DNA of 51,965 bases from Comamonas halotolerans (GTDB lineage Bacteria; Pseudomonadota; Gammaproteobacteria; Burkholderiales; Burkholderiaceae_C). The position numbers were made by a program, and so were the translations under genes. Below the pieces are notes generated by a model. It was not told where the DNA came from. It saw nothing but the letters and a program-made list of their open reading frames with translations, and did not search any database. Below, piece after piece: positions 25,920 through 34,164 of the stretch. How positions within the stretch are numbered: position 1 is the first letter of the stretch; every line of letters begins with the position of its first letter. The DNA is taken from contig NZ_JASAUZ010000011.1 of NCBI RefSeq assembly GCF_030162935.1, positions 1 to 51,965 of the forward strand. Reading direction: 5' to 3'.

Positions 25920-26546
25920 CTAGGCTTTACCAACTTCCAGCGCAATCTGCTGCTGATAACGTTGTTCCATGGCGGACTGGGGCTCAGGCACTGCATCCAG
26001 CCCAAGCTGCGCATGAATCATCTGGTTCATGCTGGGCAACACCGAACGTTCACACTGCGCATCAGCCTGCCATAGCCGCGATCGCATCAATGCTTTGGCG
26101 CAGTGCAGATAAGCCTCTTGCACATGCACCTCAATCACCAGTTTGGGCACAAAATGGTCACTGGCAAATTTTTGCGTAAACGGCTGCTCATCACGCAGCT
26201 GCGCACGGCCATTGATACGCAAGGTTTCATTCACACCGGGGATCAGAAACAGCAGACCGATGCGAGGATCGCTCAACAGATTGCTCAGGCTGTCCAGACG
26301 ATTGTTGCCACCCGCATCAGGAATCCACAGCGTATGGGCATCGTGAACATGCACAAAACCCGGCACACCGCCTCTGGGCGAGGCATCCATCAGGCAGTCC
26401 TCAGCGCCGCCTGTTGCGAGCACGCACAAGGGAGACAAGGCGATGAACTGCCGGCAATAACCATCCAGCGCAGATAGCTGCTTGCGCCGCGCGCGCTCCG
26501 CCGGTTCTGGATACAGCGTACGAAGCTGTGCTTGTGAAGTAATCAT
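25920..26546 (-). CDS. Pyridoxamine 5'-phosphate oxidase-family FMN protein
   Basis: This 208-residue split-barrel flavoprotein belongs to the PPOX-type group. Visible features: FIALSPLCVLATGG (first strand), DASPRGGVPGFVHV, WIPDAGGNNRLDSLSNLLSD (the FMN-binding N-R-D-S element) and LLFLIPGVNETLRINGRA. It resembles the MSMEG_1061-type PPOX proteins of unknown substrate. The ATG at 26546 has GGGAGG six bases upstream; a TTG two codons earlier is less likely. It lies between the thiolase and SDR genes. Confidence 0.83.
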   Translation of the reverse strand: MITSQAQLRTLYPEPAERARRKQLSALDGYCRQFIALSPLCVLATGGAEDCLMDASPRGGVPGFVHVHDAHTLWIPDAGGNNRLDSLSNLLSDPRIGLLFLIPGVNETLRINGRAQLRDEQPFTQKFASDHFVPKLVIEVHVQEAYLHCAKALMRSRLWQADAQCERSVLPSMNQMIHAQLGLDAVPEPQSAMEQRYQQQIALEVGKA

Positions 26547-26597
26547 CGCCAACCTCCCTCCTGCTGCAAGCCTCTTGCTGAGGCACTGCAGGTTTGT

Positions 26598-27788
26598 TTA
26601 CAACAACTCGATCGCCATGGCAGTGCCTTCACCACCACCAATGCATAGCGTTGCCATGCCCTTGGTTTTTCCACGAGCCTTCAAAGCGTGAATCAGCGTG
26701 ACAATGATGCGTGCACCGCTGGCACCGATAGGGTGACCCAATGCACAGGCGCCACCATTCACATTGACCTTGTCGTGCGGCACTTTCAGTTCGGCCATCA
26801 GCGCCATGGGAACCACGGCAAAAGCCTCATTCACCTCCCACAGATCCACGTCTTCCACGCTCCAGCCCGCTTTTTTCAAGGCTTTTTCTGTGGCGCCCAC
26901 AGGAGCGGTGGTAAACCACTCGGGGGCTTGCGCATGCGTGCCATGCGCAACAATCTTGGCCAGAGGCTTGCAACCCAGCGCCTGTGCTGTCGAAGCACGC
27001 ATCAGCACCATGGCTGCGGCACCGTCGTTGATGCTGGAGCTGGATGCGGCGGTGATGGTCCCGTCTTTCTTGAACGCTGGCTTGAGGCTGCTGATCTTGT
27101 CCAGCTTGGCCTTGGCCGGCCCCTCATCCACGCTGACCGTCACTTCCCCCTTGCGGGTCTTGACAGTCACAGGCGTGATTTCTGCATCAAACGCCCCACT
27201 TTGTGCGGCTGCTTGGGCACGCTGCACGCTGGCAATGGCAAAAGCATCCTGCTGCTCCCGCGTGAAGCTGTATTTGGCTGCGCAGTCTTCGCCAAACGTA
27301 CCCATGGAACGGCCTGCTTCATAGGCATCCTCCAGGCCGTCAAGCATCATGTGGTCATACACCTTGTCGTGGCCCATGCGATAGCCGGCACGGCCCTTCT
27401 TGAGCAGGTAAGGCGCATTGGTCATGCTCTCCATGCCGCCAGCAATCATCACTTCGCGGCTGCCTGCAATCAGCTGATCATGAGCCAGGATGGTGGCCTC
27501 CATGCCTGCACCGCACATCTTGGACAGTGTGACAGCCCCTGTGCTTTGCGGGAGCCCGCCTTTGAAGCCAGCCTGCCGTGCCGGTGCCTGACCTTGGCCC
27601 GCCATCAGGCAATTGCCAAACAGCACTTCTTCAACTTTCTCCGGCGCAATGCCTGCGCGCTCCACAGCGGCCTTGATGGCGGCACCACCCAGATCATGTG
27701 CGGCAAGTTCAGCAAAGTCACCTTGAAATGCCCCCATGGGTGTGCGCACTGCGCTGACGATGACGACGGGGTCCTGGTGTTGTGGCAT
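26598..27788 (-). CDS. Acetyl-CoA C-acyltransferase (thiolase)
   Basis: This 396-residue thiolase cleaves or forms acetoacetyl-CoA-type thioesters. The active-site Cys lies in TLSKMCGAGM (about residue 90). The C-terminal catalytic His is in GHPIGASGARI and the second Cys in CIGGGEGTAMAIE. The ATG at 27788 has AAGGAG six bases upstream; a longer reading starting ten codons earlier lacks one. It lies 43 bp downstream of aceK on the same strand. It may complete ketogenic acyl-CoA breakdown together with the dehydrogenases nearby. Confidence 0.94.
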   Translation of the reverse strand: MPQHQDPVVIVSAVRTPMGAFQGDFAELAAHDLGGAAIKAAVERAGIAPEKVEEVLFGNCLMAGQGQAPARQAGFKGGLPQSTGAVTLSKMCGAGMEATILAHDQLIAGSREVMIAGGMESMTNAPYLLKKGRAGYRMGHDKVYDHMMLDGLEDAYEAGRSMGTFGEDCAAKYSFTREQQDAFAIASVQRAQAAAQSGAFDAEITPVTVKTRKGEVTVSVDEGPAKAKLDKISSLKPAFKKDGTITAASSSSINDGAAAMVLMRASTAQALGCKPLAKIVAHGTHAQAPEWFTTAPVGATEKALKKAGWSVEDVDLWEVNEAFAVVPMALMAELKVPHDKVNVNGGACALGHPIGASGARIIVTLIHALKARGKTKGMATLCIGGGEGTAMAIELL

Positions 27789-27830
27789 GAAAGTCTCCTT
27801 ATAAATGTGGTGTGCCAATTCAAGAAAAAA

Positions 27831-29630
27831 CTAATGCACCACATCCGGCAGCAAGCGCCGGCTGCGGTCATAGGGAAATACATCGTGCACGTGGCCTTGC
27901 GCAATGCGCGCCTGGTGTGCCTTCCAAAAATCAGGGTTGAGCAAATCAGCGTGGTAGCGCATGAACACTTCACGTACCGCCGGATGCGCCAGCAAAAAGG
28001 GCTCCAGCGTTTCGGGAAAGACATCCTTGGGGCCCACGCGCCACCAGACCTCACCACTCATTTCCTCTTCGGCATTGCGCGGCGCAGGCACTGCGCGGAA
28101 ATTGCAATCGCTCAGATACTCAATTTCGTCGTAGTCGTAGAACACCACTTTGCCGCCTCTTGTAACACCAAAGTTTTTCCATAACATGTCACCCGGAAAG
28201 ATATTGGCTGCCACCAAGTCCTTGATGGCGTTGCCATACTCAAGCACCGCTCGCTCCAGAGCTGCACGGGGCTTGGGCTGATCCAGTCCCGCATCCATGC
28301 ATTCCTTCAAAAACATATTCAACGGCAACAAACGGCGCTCGATATACAGGTGGTCAATGATGACCTCCATATGTCCATCGCCATCGCGGTCACTGATCTC
28401 CACATGCTCTGCCGCATCCGTCTGCAGCGCTTGCAGCAATTCAGGGCTGAACCGCTCCAAAGGCAGCGCCACCAAGCTGTACTCCATGGTGTCAGCCATG
28501 CGCCCCACGCGGTCGTGTTCCTTGACCAAACGGTATTTGGCCTGCACCTCCTGCCGTGAAGTCTCCTTGGGTGCGGGGAACTTGTCCCTGATGAGCTTGA
28601 ACACATAGGGGAAGCTGGGCAAATCAAACACCAGCATGACCAGCCCCTGAATGCCCGGGGCAATGCGGAACTGATCGCTGCTGTGTTTCAGGTGGTGCAG
28701 CAAATCCCGGTAAAACAGCGTCTTGCCCTGCTTGGCCAAACCCAGAGCTGTGTAGATTTCCCCGCGTGGTTTCCGTGGCATCAAGCTGTGCAAGAACTCC
28801 ACGTAGGCACTGGGAACGGCCATATCCACCATGAAATACGCACGTGCAAAGCTGAACAGCCCATGCAGGTCTTCCTCATCAAACAGCACTGCATGCAACA
28901 CCAGGCCACGGCCCTGGCTGGTGTGCAAGATGGGAATGGCCAGCGGAATTTCGGTATACCCGGTGATGATCTTGCCCACCACATAGGCACCTTTGTTGCG
29001 AAAGAACAAGCTGCTGAGCACCTGAATTTGCAAATTGGCCCGCAAGGTCAGCCCTTGCAAGCGCTGGCGTATGCGTGTCGCCAGCAAGGCCACATCACGC
29101 CCCAAATTCTCAAAACCGGCTTGTAGCTGAAAGTGGCTGATCACGCCATACAAAGTTGGAACCAACGCGTCCATGCTGGATGGGTAAAACGCCCGAAAAG
29201 CCGGAGCACCAGGTGCCTCCAGGTACTCGGTACTGACCACCGGCCTCACAAAAATGAAGTCGTTGTGAAAGTGTGTGCGGTGCAGGATTTTGGTGGTAAC
29301 AGAATTGAAGAACGTTTCCGCCAGTTCTGGCTGCAAATGCCCAACCATCAGAACTATGTAGTGCAGTTTGACCTGTTGCCACACGCTCATGGGCAGACTG
29401 CCTGCTGCATACGTCAGGGTGAGATGCTGCACGCACTCTTGTACCCGCTGGTCATAGAAAGCAATACGCTCGCGCTGCCCACTTTGCTGGGCGGCCCAAT
29501 CGGCCTGCTCGAAATGCTGCTTGGCCGCTTGAGTAGCCGCTCGAAACAGTTGATAGTGGCGATTCACGCCATCCATCATGGCCTGGGCAATGTCATACGC
29601 TTGAGGAGCATCGAGTTTCTGCGGGAACAT
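27831..29630 (-). CDS. aceK: Isocitrate dehydrogenase kinase/phosphatase
   Basis: This 599-residue bifunctional enzyme phosphorylates and inactivates isocitrate dehydrogenase, or reverses this, directing carbon to the glyoxylate shunt during growth on acetate or fatty acids. The kinase-like ATP site shows in APGIQGLVMLVFDLPSFPYVFKLI and the catalytic/metal segment in IFPGDMLWKNFGVT ... VVFYDYDEIEYL. Length matches the family. It is upstream of the thiolase gene, so acetyl-CoA production and glyoxylate-shunt control are genomically linked. The isocitrate lyase and malate synthase genes are not in the window. Confidence 0.95.
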   Translation of the reverse strand: MFPQKLDAPQAYDIAQAMMDGVNRHYQLFRAATQAAKQHFEQADWAAQQSGQRERIAFYDQRVQECVQHLTLTYAAGSLPMSVWQQVKLHYIVLMVGHLQPELAETFFNSVTTKILHRTHFHNDFIFVRPVVSTEYLEAPGAPAFRAFYPSSMDALVPTLYGVISHFQLQAGFENLGRDVALLATRIRQRLQGLTLRANLQIQVLSSLFFRNKGAYVVGKIITGYTEIPLAIPILHTSQGRGLVLHAVLFDEEDLHGLFSFARAYFMVDMAVPSAYVEFLHSLMPRKPRGEIYTALGLAKQGKTLFYRDLLHHLKHSSDQFRIAPGIQGLVMLVFDLPSFPYVFKLIRDKFPAPKETSRQEVQAKYRLVKEHDRVGRMADTMEYSLVALPLERFSPELLQALQTDAAEHVEISDRDGDGHMEVIIDHLYIERRLLPLNMFLKECMDAGLDQPKPRAALERAVLEYGNAIKDLVAANIFPGDMLWKNFGVTRGGKVVFYDYDEIEYLSDCNFRAVPAPRNAEEEMSGEVWWRVGPKDVFPETLEPFLLAHPAVREVFMRYHADLLNPDFWKAHQARIAQGHVHDVFPYDRSRRLLPDVVH

Positions 29631-29662
29631 GGCGAAAATTCTCGCTCCTCAAGAAGGGTCTG

Positions 29663-30328
29663 TCAGTCGCGCTGACGCTCAGCCACCAGTTGCACTGCAC
29701 GCTGATGGATTTCATGCAGACCACCGATACCTGGCACGGTCATTTCCAGGTTGGTGATATGCCCGTTTTGCAAGCTGTAGCACCAGCCGTGCAATGACAC
29801 TTGCTGACCGCGCGCCCATGCATCCTGCATGACCGTGCTTTGTGCCACATTCCTCACCTGTTCGATAGCGTTCAGCTCACACAGCACATCATGGCGGTGC
29901 TGCACAGGCGTGGACTTGAGCAGCTCATAGTGTTTGTCACGAACATCACGCACATGACGTGTCCAGTTGTCAGCCAAGCCCAGGCGCATGCCTTCCAGTG
30001 CCGCCAGCACACCACCGCAGCCGTAGTGCCCCACCACCATCAGATGTTCGACCTTCAGGTGATCCACCGCGTACTGAATGGTGCTGAGCGCATTCAAGTC
30101 ACTGGGCACCACGACATTGGCCACATTGCGGTGCACAAACACTTCACCAGGCTCCAGACCTGTAATCTGGTTGGCTGGTACACGGCTGTCCGAGCAGCCA
30201 ATCCACATGTATCTCGGTTTTTGCTGCGCCATCAACCCTGTGAAGAATCCAGGGCGATCTCGCTCCATCTGTGCCGCCCATTCTTTGTTATGGACAAACA
30301 GGTCTTCGATGGATGTACTAGTGGTCAT
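29663..30328 (-). CDS. can: Beta-class carbonic anhydrase
   Basis: This 221-residue zinc enzyme interconverts CO2 and bicarbonate. The metal and catalytic residues are visible: Cys-x-Asp-x-Arg in GCSDSRVPANQI and His-x2-Cys in VGHYGCGGVLAAL. HRNVANVV completes the family pattern. GGAAGG precedes the ATG. It lies 32 bp upstream of aceK and may share a transcript. It may supply bicarbonate to biotin-dependent carboxylases of acyl-CoA metabolism; that is inference from context. Confidence 0.94.
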   Translation of the reverse strand: MTTSTSIEDLFVHNKEWAAQMERDRPGFFTGLMAQQKPRYMWIGCSDSRVPANQITGLEPGEVFVHRNVANVVVPSDLNALSTIQYAVDHLKVEHLMVVGHYGCGGVLAALEGMRLGLADNWTRHVRDVRDKHYELLKSTPVQHRHDVLCELNAIEQVRNVAQSTVMQDAWARGQQVSLHGWCYSLQNGHITNLEMTVPGIGGLHEIHQRAVQLVAERQRD

Positions 30329-30377
30329 GTGGCCTTCCTTTCTCGTTCATGAAACGGCGCCAGACAGCGATCCTGCC

Positions 30378-31559
30378 TCAGCAGGTTTCCGCGAATAATT
30401 CGCGGCCAATGAGCATACGGCGAATCTCGCTGGTGCCCGCGCCAATTTCGTAGAGTTTCGCATCTCGCCACAAACGACCCAATGGATATTCGTTGATATA
30501 CCCATTGCCACCATAGATTTGCACGCCTTCGCCTGCCATCCACGTGGCCTTCTCAGCGCACCACAGGATCACGCTGGCGCAGTCTTTGCGCACCTGACGC
30601 ACATGCTCCGTGCCCAGCATGTCCAGATTCTTGGCCACGGTATAGGCAAACGAACGACCTGCCTGCAGCACGGTGTACATATCAGCCACCTTGCCTTGAA
30701 TGAGCTGAAACTCGCCAATGCTTTGACCAAATTGCTTGCGGTCATGGATGTATGGCACCACGTTGTCCATGACGGACTGCATGATGCCCAGTGGCCCTCC
30801 TGTCAGTACGGCACGTTCATAGTCCAGACCACTCATCAACACCTTGGCACCATTGTTCAGGCCCCCCAGAATGTTTTCGGCAGGCACTTCCACGTTGTGG
30901 AAGACCAGCTCGCCCGTGTGACTTCCACGCATGCCCAGCTTGTCGAGCTTTTGCGCAATGCTGAAGCCAGGCATGCCTTTTTCAATCAGGAATGCCGTGA
31001 CACCGCGCGCGCCCATCTCCGGCTCACTTTTGGCGTACACCACCAAGGTATCGGCGTCGGGGCCGTTCGTAATCCACATCTTGCTGCCATTGAGCAGGTA
31101 GTAGCCGCCCTTGTCTTCGGCCTTGAGTTTCATGCTGATCACGTCCGAGCCTGCACCGGGCTCACTCATGGCCAGCGCCCCCACATGTTCGCCGCTGATC
31201 AGCTTGGGCAGGTATTTTTGCTTTTGTGCTTCGCTGCCATTGCGGTTGATCTGGTTCACGCACAGATTCGAATGCGCGCCATAACTCAGGCCCACCGAAG
31301 CACTGGCGCGCGAGATTTCCTCCATGGCAACCATATGCGCCAGATAGCCCATGTTGGCACCGCCATACTGCTCAGGCACAGTGATGCCCAGTACCCCCAG
31401 CTCTCCAAACTTTTGCCATACATCCATGGGGAACTGGTCAGTGCGATCAATTTCTGCAGCGCGTGGCGCGATTTCGGATTGCGCAAATTCACGCACCGCA
31501 TCGCGCAATGCATCAATGTCTTCCCCGAGTTGGAAGTTCAGGCCGGGCAGATTGCTCAT
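30378..31559 (-). CDS. ivd: Isovaleryl-CoA dehydrogenase
   Basis: This 393-residue acyl-CoA dehydrogenase oxidises isovaleryl-CoA in leucine breakdown. Beyond the usual FAD motifs ([20 protein letters not shown]), the catalytic Glu is in the G-helix segment [15 protein letters not shown], the special position of isovaleryl-CoA dehydrogenases, and the C-terminal position reads [11 protein letters not shown] without a Glu. GGAG lies eight bases before the ATG. It follows a thioesterase gene and a LiuR-type regulator gene with palindromic operators, supporting the assignment. Confidence 0.93.
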   Translation of the reverse strand: MSNLPGLNFQLGEDIDALRDAVREFAQSEIAPRAAEIDRTDQFPMDVWQKFGELGVLGITVPEQYGGANMGYLAHMVAMEEISRASASVGLSYGAHSNLCVNQINRNGSEAQKQKYLPKLISGEHVGALAMSEPGAGSDVISMKLKAEDKGGYYLLNGSKMWITNGPDADTLVVYAKSEPEMGARGVTAFLIEKGMPGFSIAQKLDKLGMRGSHTGELVFHNVEVPAENILGGLNNGAKVLMSGLDYERAVLTGGPLGIMQSVMDNVVPYIHDRKQFGQSIGEFQLIQGKVADMYTVLQAGRSFAYTVAKNLDMLGTEHVRQVRKDCASVILWCAEKATWMAGEGVQIYGGNGYINEYPLGRLWRDAKLYEIGAGTSEIRRMLIGRELFAETC

Positions 31560-31613
31560 GGTGTTGTCTCCTAAGATGAATGGTGGTGGGGTCGACCGTC
31601 TGATTGCGGCTTC

Positions 31614-32057
31614 TTATTTCTCTTTGAGGCCTTCGCGCCCCTGCAACGCCATCAACGTGCATTGCATGGTTGCACAGAGTTTTTCTTTTCCGTTGTCGAT
31701 GGCATAAGCGCGACCTTCTGTCACCACAATGGTGCGACCGGGTTTGAGCACTCGGCCTTCGCAACGAAAGTGCTGGCCCTTGGCGGGCGCCAGCAAGTTG
31801 GACTTGAATTCAATGGTCAGCACCTCCGCATCGGCGGGCATCAGGCTGAATCCGGCATAGCCACACGCTGAATCCAGCGCCGCAGACAACATGCCTGCAT
31901 GGATAAAGCCATGCTGCTGGGTCAACCCCGGAGCCCAGTCAAAGCTGATGTCCACTTCACCCGCAGCCAGATGCGTGATCGCAGCGCCCAGCGTGTTCAT
32001 GGCACCTTGCAGCAAAAAATTCTCTCTCACTCGCTGCAGTGCATCGTGATCGACCAT
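31614..32057 (-). CDS. PaaI-family thioesterase (hotdog fold)
   Basis: This 147-residue single-hotdog protein likely hydrolyses acyl-CoA thioesters. The family signature shows as QQHGFIHAGMLSAALDSACGYAG, with the catalytic Asp on the central helix, and EFKSNLLAPAKG on the following strand. GGAG lies five bases before the ATG. It is first of a likely operon with ivd, with a LiuR-type palindrome (32098-32113) 40 bp upstream. It may release free acids or CoA during leucine or fatty-acid breakdown (inference). Confidence 0.88.
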   Translation of the reverse strand: MVDHDALQRVRENFLLQGAMNTLGAAITHLAAGEVDISFDWAPGLTQQHGFIHAGMLSAALDSACGYAGFSLMPADAEVLTIEFKSNLLAPAKGQHFRCEGRVLKPGRTIVVTEGRAYAIDNGKEKLCATMQCTLMALQGREGLKEK

Positions 32058-32097
32058 GTTGTCTCCATGATTGGCTGGAATTTTCTTTGAAATTCCT

Positions 32098-32113
32098 TTT
32101 ACGTTAACGTCAA
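32098..32113. promoter_or_regulatory. LiuR-type operator upstream of the thioesterase-ivd operon
   Basis: TTTACGTTAACGTCAA differs in one base from the perfect palindrome in front of the MerR gene. It sits between the end of the MerR gene and the thioesterase start. MerR-family LiuR regulators bind such ACGTTAACGT-centred sites. Confidence 0.75.
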
Positions 32114-32533
32114 TTATGCAGCTTTTGCTTTTCCAATTTTGCGTAGCAGGGTGCGTGCTTCCTTCTCCTGCGCCCTGACCTCTTCCAGGGTCGCCTGCAA
32201 GTCTTCCATGCGCTCTTCCATTTGCTGGCGGTGCTTGCCAAGCACTTCCAGAAATCGGGTCAGTTGCACATGCGTGTCACGTGGACTGTCGTAGAGATCG
32301 ATCACCTCCTTGGCCTCCACCAGTGACAACCCCAGCCGTTTGCCACGCAAAATCAAACGCAGTCTCGTACGGTCACGCGCACTGTAGACACGCGTGCGAC
32401 CTCCCGTCCCTTTTCTGGTGGGTTGCAGCAGCCCCATGTCTTCATAAAAGCGGATGGCGCGCGTGGTGAGGTCAAATTCCCGAGCCAAATCACTAATGGA
32501 ATAGCTCACAGGGGCCGATGTAGTTTTACTCAT
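32114..32533 (-). CDS. liuR: MerR-family regulator, LiuR type (leucine/isovalerate catabolism)
   Basis: This is a 139-residue MerR-like activator/repressor: a winged HTH (YSISDLAREFDLTTRAIRFYEDMGLL, about 12-37), the RTRVYSARDRTRL wing, and a C-terminal dimer coiled coil (about 85-130, Gln/Glu-rich). No metal-binding Cys cluster is present, which fits acyl-CoA or metabolite-responsive members. I start at the ATG at 32533 because the palindrome at 32545-32560 would otherwise fall in the coding region. It lies upstream of the thioesterase-ivd operon, with a matching palindrome at each unit. Confidence 0.85.
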   Translation of the reverse strand: MSKTTSAPVSYSISDLAREFDLTTRAIRFYEDMGLLQPTRKGTGGRTRVYSARDRTRLRLILRGKRLGLSLVEAKEVIDLYDSPRDTHVQLTRFLEVLGKHRQQMEERMEDLQATLEEVRAQEKEARTLLRKIGKAKAA

Positions 32534-32544
32534 GCCCTGCATTA

Positions 32545-32560
32545 TTGACGTTAACGTCAA
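32545..32560. promoter_or_regulatory. LiuR-type autoregulatory operator
   Basis: TTGACGTTAACGTCAA is a perfect 16-bp palindrome, 12 bp before the chosen ATG of the MerR gene. It matches the site before the thioesterase gene in 15 of 16 positions. Confidence 0.78.
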
Positions 32561-32635
32561 CGAAGCACATCCCCCGCCTGACACATCTTCTTCATTTGAC
32601 TGAGAATCAAGGCTCTGTGCTTACCCGATCACCCC

Positions 32636-33046
32636 ATGAACTTGCCTCCCAGTGCCGCCTGCCCTTGCGGGCGCACCAACACCAAGGGCAAAGCTTTGGC
32701 TTATGCCGACTGTTGTGCCCGTTTTGTCGAACACTACGAGACTGTGCCCGCCCCGGATGCTGAACATCTGATGCGCTCGCGCTACAGCGCGTTTGTGGTT
32801 GAAAATGCTGCCTACTTGCTGGCAACATGGCACAGCAGCCAACGACCAGCCTCATTGGACTTTGAAGCTGGCGCAAAATGGCTAGGTCTTCAAGTCAAGG
32901 ATTTCCAACCCACGGACAGCGACAAGGCCGAAGTTGAGTTTGTTGCGCGCTTTCGCGTCGCTGGACGAGCCATACGTCTGCATGAGCGCAGCCGCTTTTT
33001 GCGCGAAGAGGGGCGCTGGTATTACGTGGACGGCAAACAGTTTTAG
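32636..33046 (+). CDS. YchJ family protein (UPF0225)
   Basis: This is a 136-residue protein with an N-terminal Cys-rich SEC-C-like motif (CPCG ... YADCC, Cys residues likely to bind zinc), MRSRYSAFV, a short linker and the NTF2-like domain (FVARFRVAGRAIRLHERSRFLRE, WYYVDG). The function of YchJ is unknown. It starts at an ATG without an obvious Shine-Dalgarno and lies about 75 bp from the MerR operator, reading the opposite way. Confidence 0.88.
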   Translation: MNLPPSAACPCGRTNTKGKALAYADCCARFVEHYETVPAPDAEHLMRSRYSAFVVENAAYLLATWHSSQRPASLDFEAGAKWLGLQVKDFQPTDSDKAEVEFVARFRVAGRAIRLHERSRFLREEGRWYYVDGKQF

Positions 33047-33093
33047 GAACCTATCGACATTTGGCGCAGCGCGAGTCTGCGCCACTCCTAGCT

Positions 33094-33774
33094 ATGCAAT
33101 TTGATGCCATTTTGTTCGACTGTGACGGCGTCCTGGTCGACAGCGAACTCATCACCAACCGCGTGCTGCACACCATGCTCAATGAAACGGGCTGGGTACT
33201 GTCAAAAGCAGAGTGCATGCGCATCTTCATCGGCAAAACCGTGCGCAGCGAAACCGCACGCATTGAAGCCGAAACCCGCCGCCCATTGACCGATGCATGG
33301 ATGGCGGAGTTTTACGAGCGTCGCAATGCACGGCTTCGTGCAGAACTGGTGGCAATCGATGGTGCCTTGCCCGCGGTGCAGGCAGTCCATCAGCAACTGC
33401 AAGGAAAAATTGCTGTGGCTTCCGGAGCCGACAAGCCCAAGGTACTCATGCAATTGGAGAAAGTCGGCATGCTCCCGTTTTTCGGCGAGCATGTATTCAG
33501 CGGGCACGACCTGCCCCGCACCAAACCCTGGCCCGATGTATATCTGGCAGCCGCGGCGGCGGTGGCGACCCCGACACAGCGCTGCCTGGTGATTGAAGAC
33601 TCCGTGCCCGGTTTGACTGCGGGTGTGCGTGCCAATGCCACCGTATGGGGCTACTGCCCCAAGGTAAATGCTCACTCCACTCCGGAGCAGCTCTTGCAAG
33701 CTGGCGCATCCTTCGTTTTTGACGACATGGCCGACCTGCCACGTTTGCTCGCACAGGCAAATGCAGGGCAATAG
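33094..33774 (+). CDS. HAD-superfamily phosphatase (subfamily IA)
   Basis: This is a 226-residue phosphatase-like protein. Motif I is FDCDGVLVDSE (nucleophile Asp), motif II is VASGADKPK, motif III is KPWPDVYL and motif IV is LVIEDSVPGLTAG. A small helical cap (about 15-85) is present. The layout resembles phosphoglycolate phosphatase and beta-phosphoglucomutase relatives; the substrate cannot be stated. I start at the ATG at 33094, which yields the usual MQFDAILFDCDG; an upstream TTG at 33061 would add eleven residues. It lies 47 bp after the YchJ gene on the same strand. Confidence 0.88.
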   Translation: MQFDAILFDCDGVLVDSELITNRVLHTMLNETGWVLSKAECMRIFIGKTVRSETARIEAETRRPLTDAWMAEFYERRNARLRAELVAIDGALPAVQAVHQQLQGKIAVASGADKPKVLMQLEKVGMLPFFGEHVFSGHDLPRTKPWPDVYLAAAAAVATPTQRCLVIEDSVPGLTAGVRANATVWGYCPKVNAHSTPEQLLQAGASFVFDDMADLPRLLAQANAGQ

Positions 33775-34164
33775 CCTTGATTGAGACATAGGCTCCTTGA
33801 GCGCAATTCTTTCAGGCATTTCTGACACTTCTGACATCTAAGTGCTTGTTTCACCAAGCCGCCAGCTCATTTTTCGGGGCAAGCCCATATAGAGCAATGC
33901 CAGCTTTCGCACGCTCGCCTGCAAAGCACAGTCACGAAATATAAAATCTGCGCCAGATCAAGGTTTTGCCCAATAGGCACTCCACAAGTGCCGTGCAAAT
34001 CTGTAGCCCGTACCGGCTGAATGATCGCCCCGGACATCTGTAACAGACATGGGGCTTTTGCCCGCATTCGGGCCATTTGGATATCCCTCTCTGACAGGCC
34101 TGTGTGCATGGGCCTGTCAGATCTGTGTCGGACACATGTTTCAGCCATTGTTTGAGGAGTGCTG
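33775..34164. promoter_or_regulatory. Intergenic leader of ctaA with repeats and hairpins
   Basis: This 390-bp gap has no convincing gene. It holds a direct repeat TTCTGACA (33820-33827, 33829-33836), an inverted repeat ATCTG-CGC-CAGAT (33946-33958), a small GCCCG/CGGGC hairpin (34060-34073) and a perfect 10-bp hairpin CTGACAGGCC/GGCCTGTCAG (34091-34120). The last is followed by no T-run, so it is not a terminator. It ends about 45 bp before the ctaA start, whose Shine-Dalgarno is GAGGAG at 34154. These could be an RNA leader and a regulator site for heme A synthesis; I cannot name the factor. Confidence 0.45.

Noticed and set aside
33946..33964. FNR/Anr box before ctaA
   Set aside because: One half-site (TTGAT on the minus strand) is present but the second half does not match; recorded only as a short dyad.
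33867..34148. Open frame of 93 codons on the minus strand in the ctaA leader
   Set aside because: No ribosome-binding site and no family pattern; better seen as noncoding leader.
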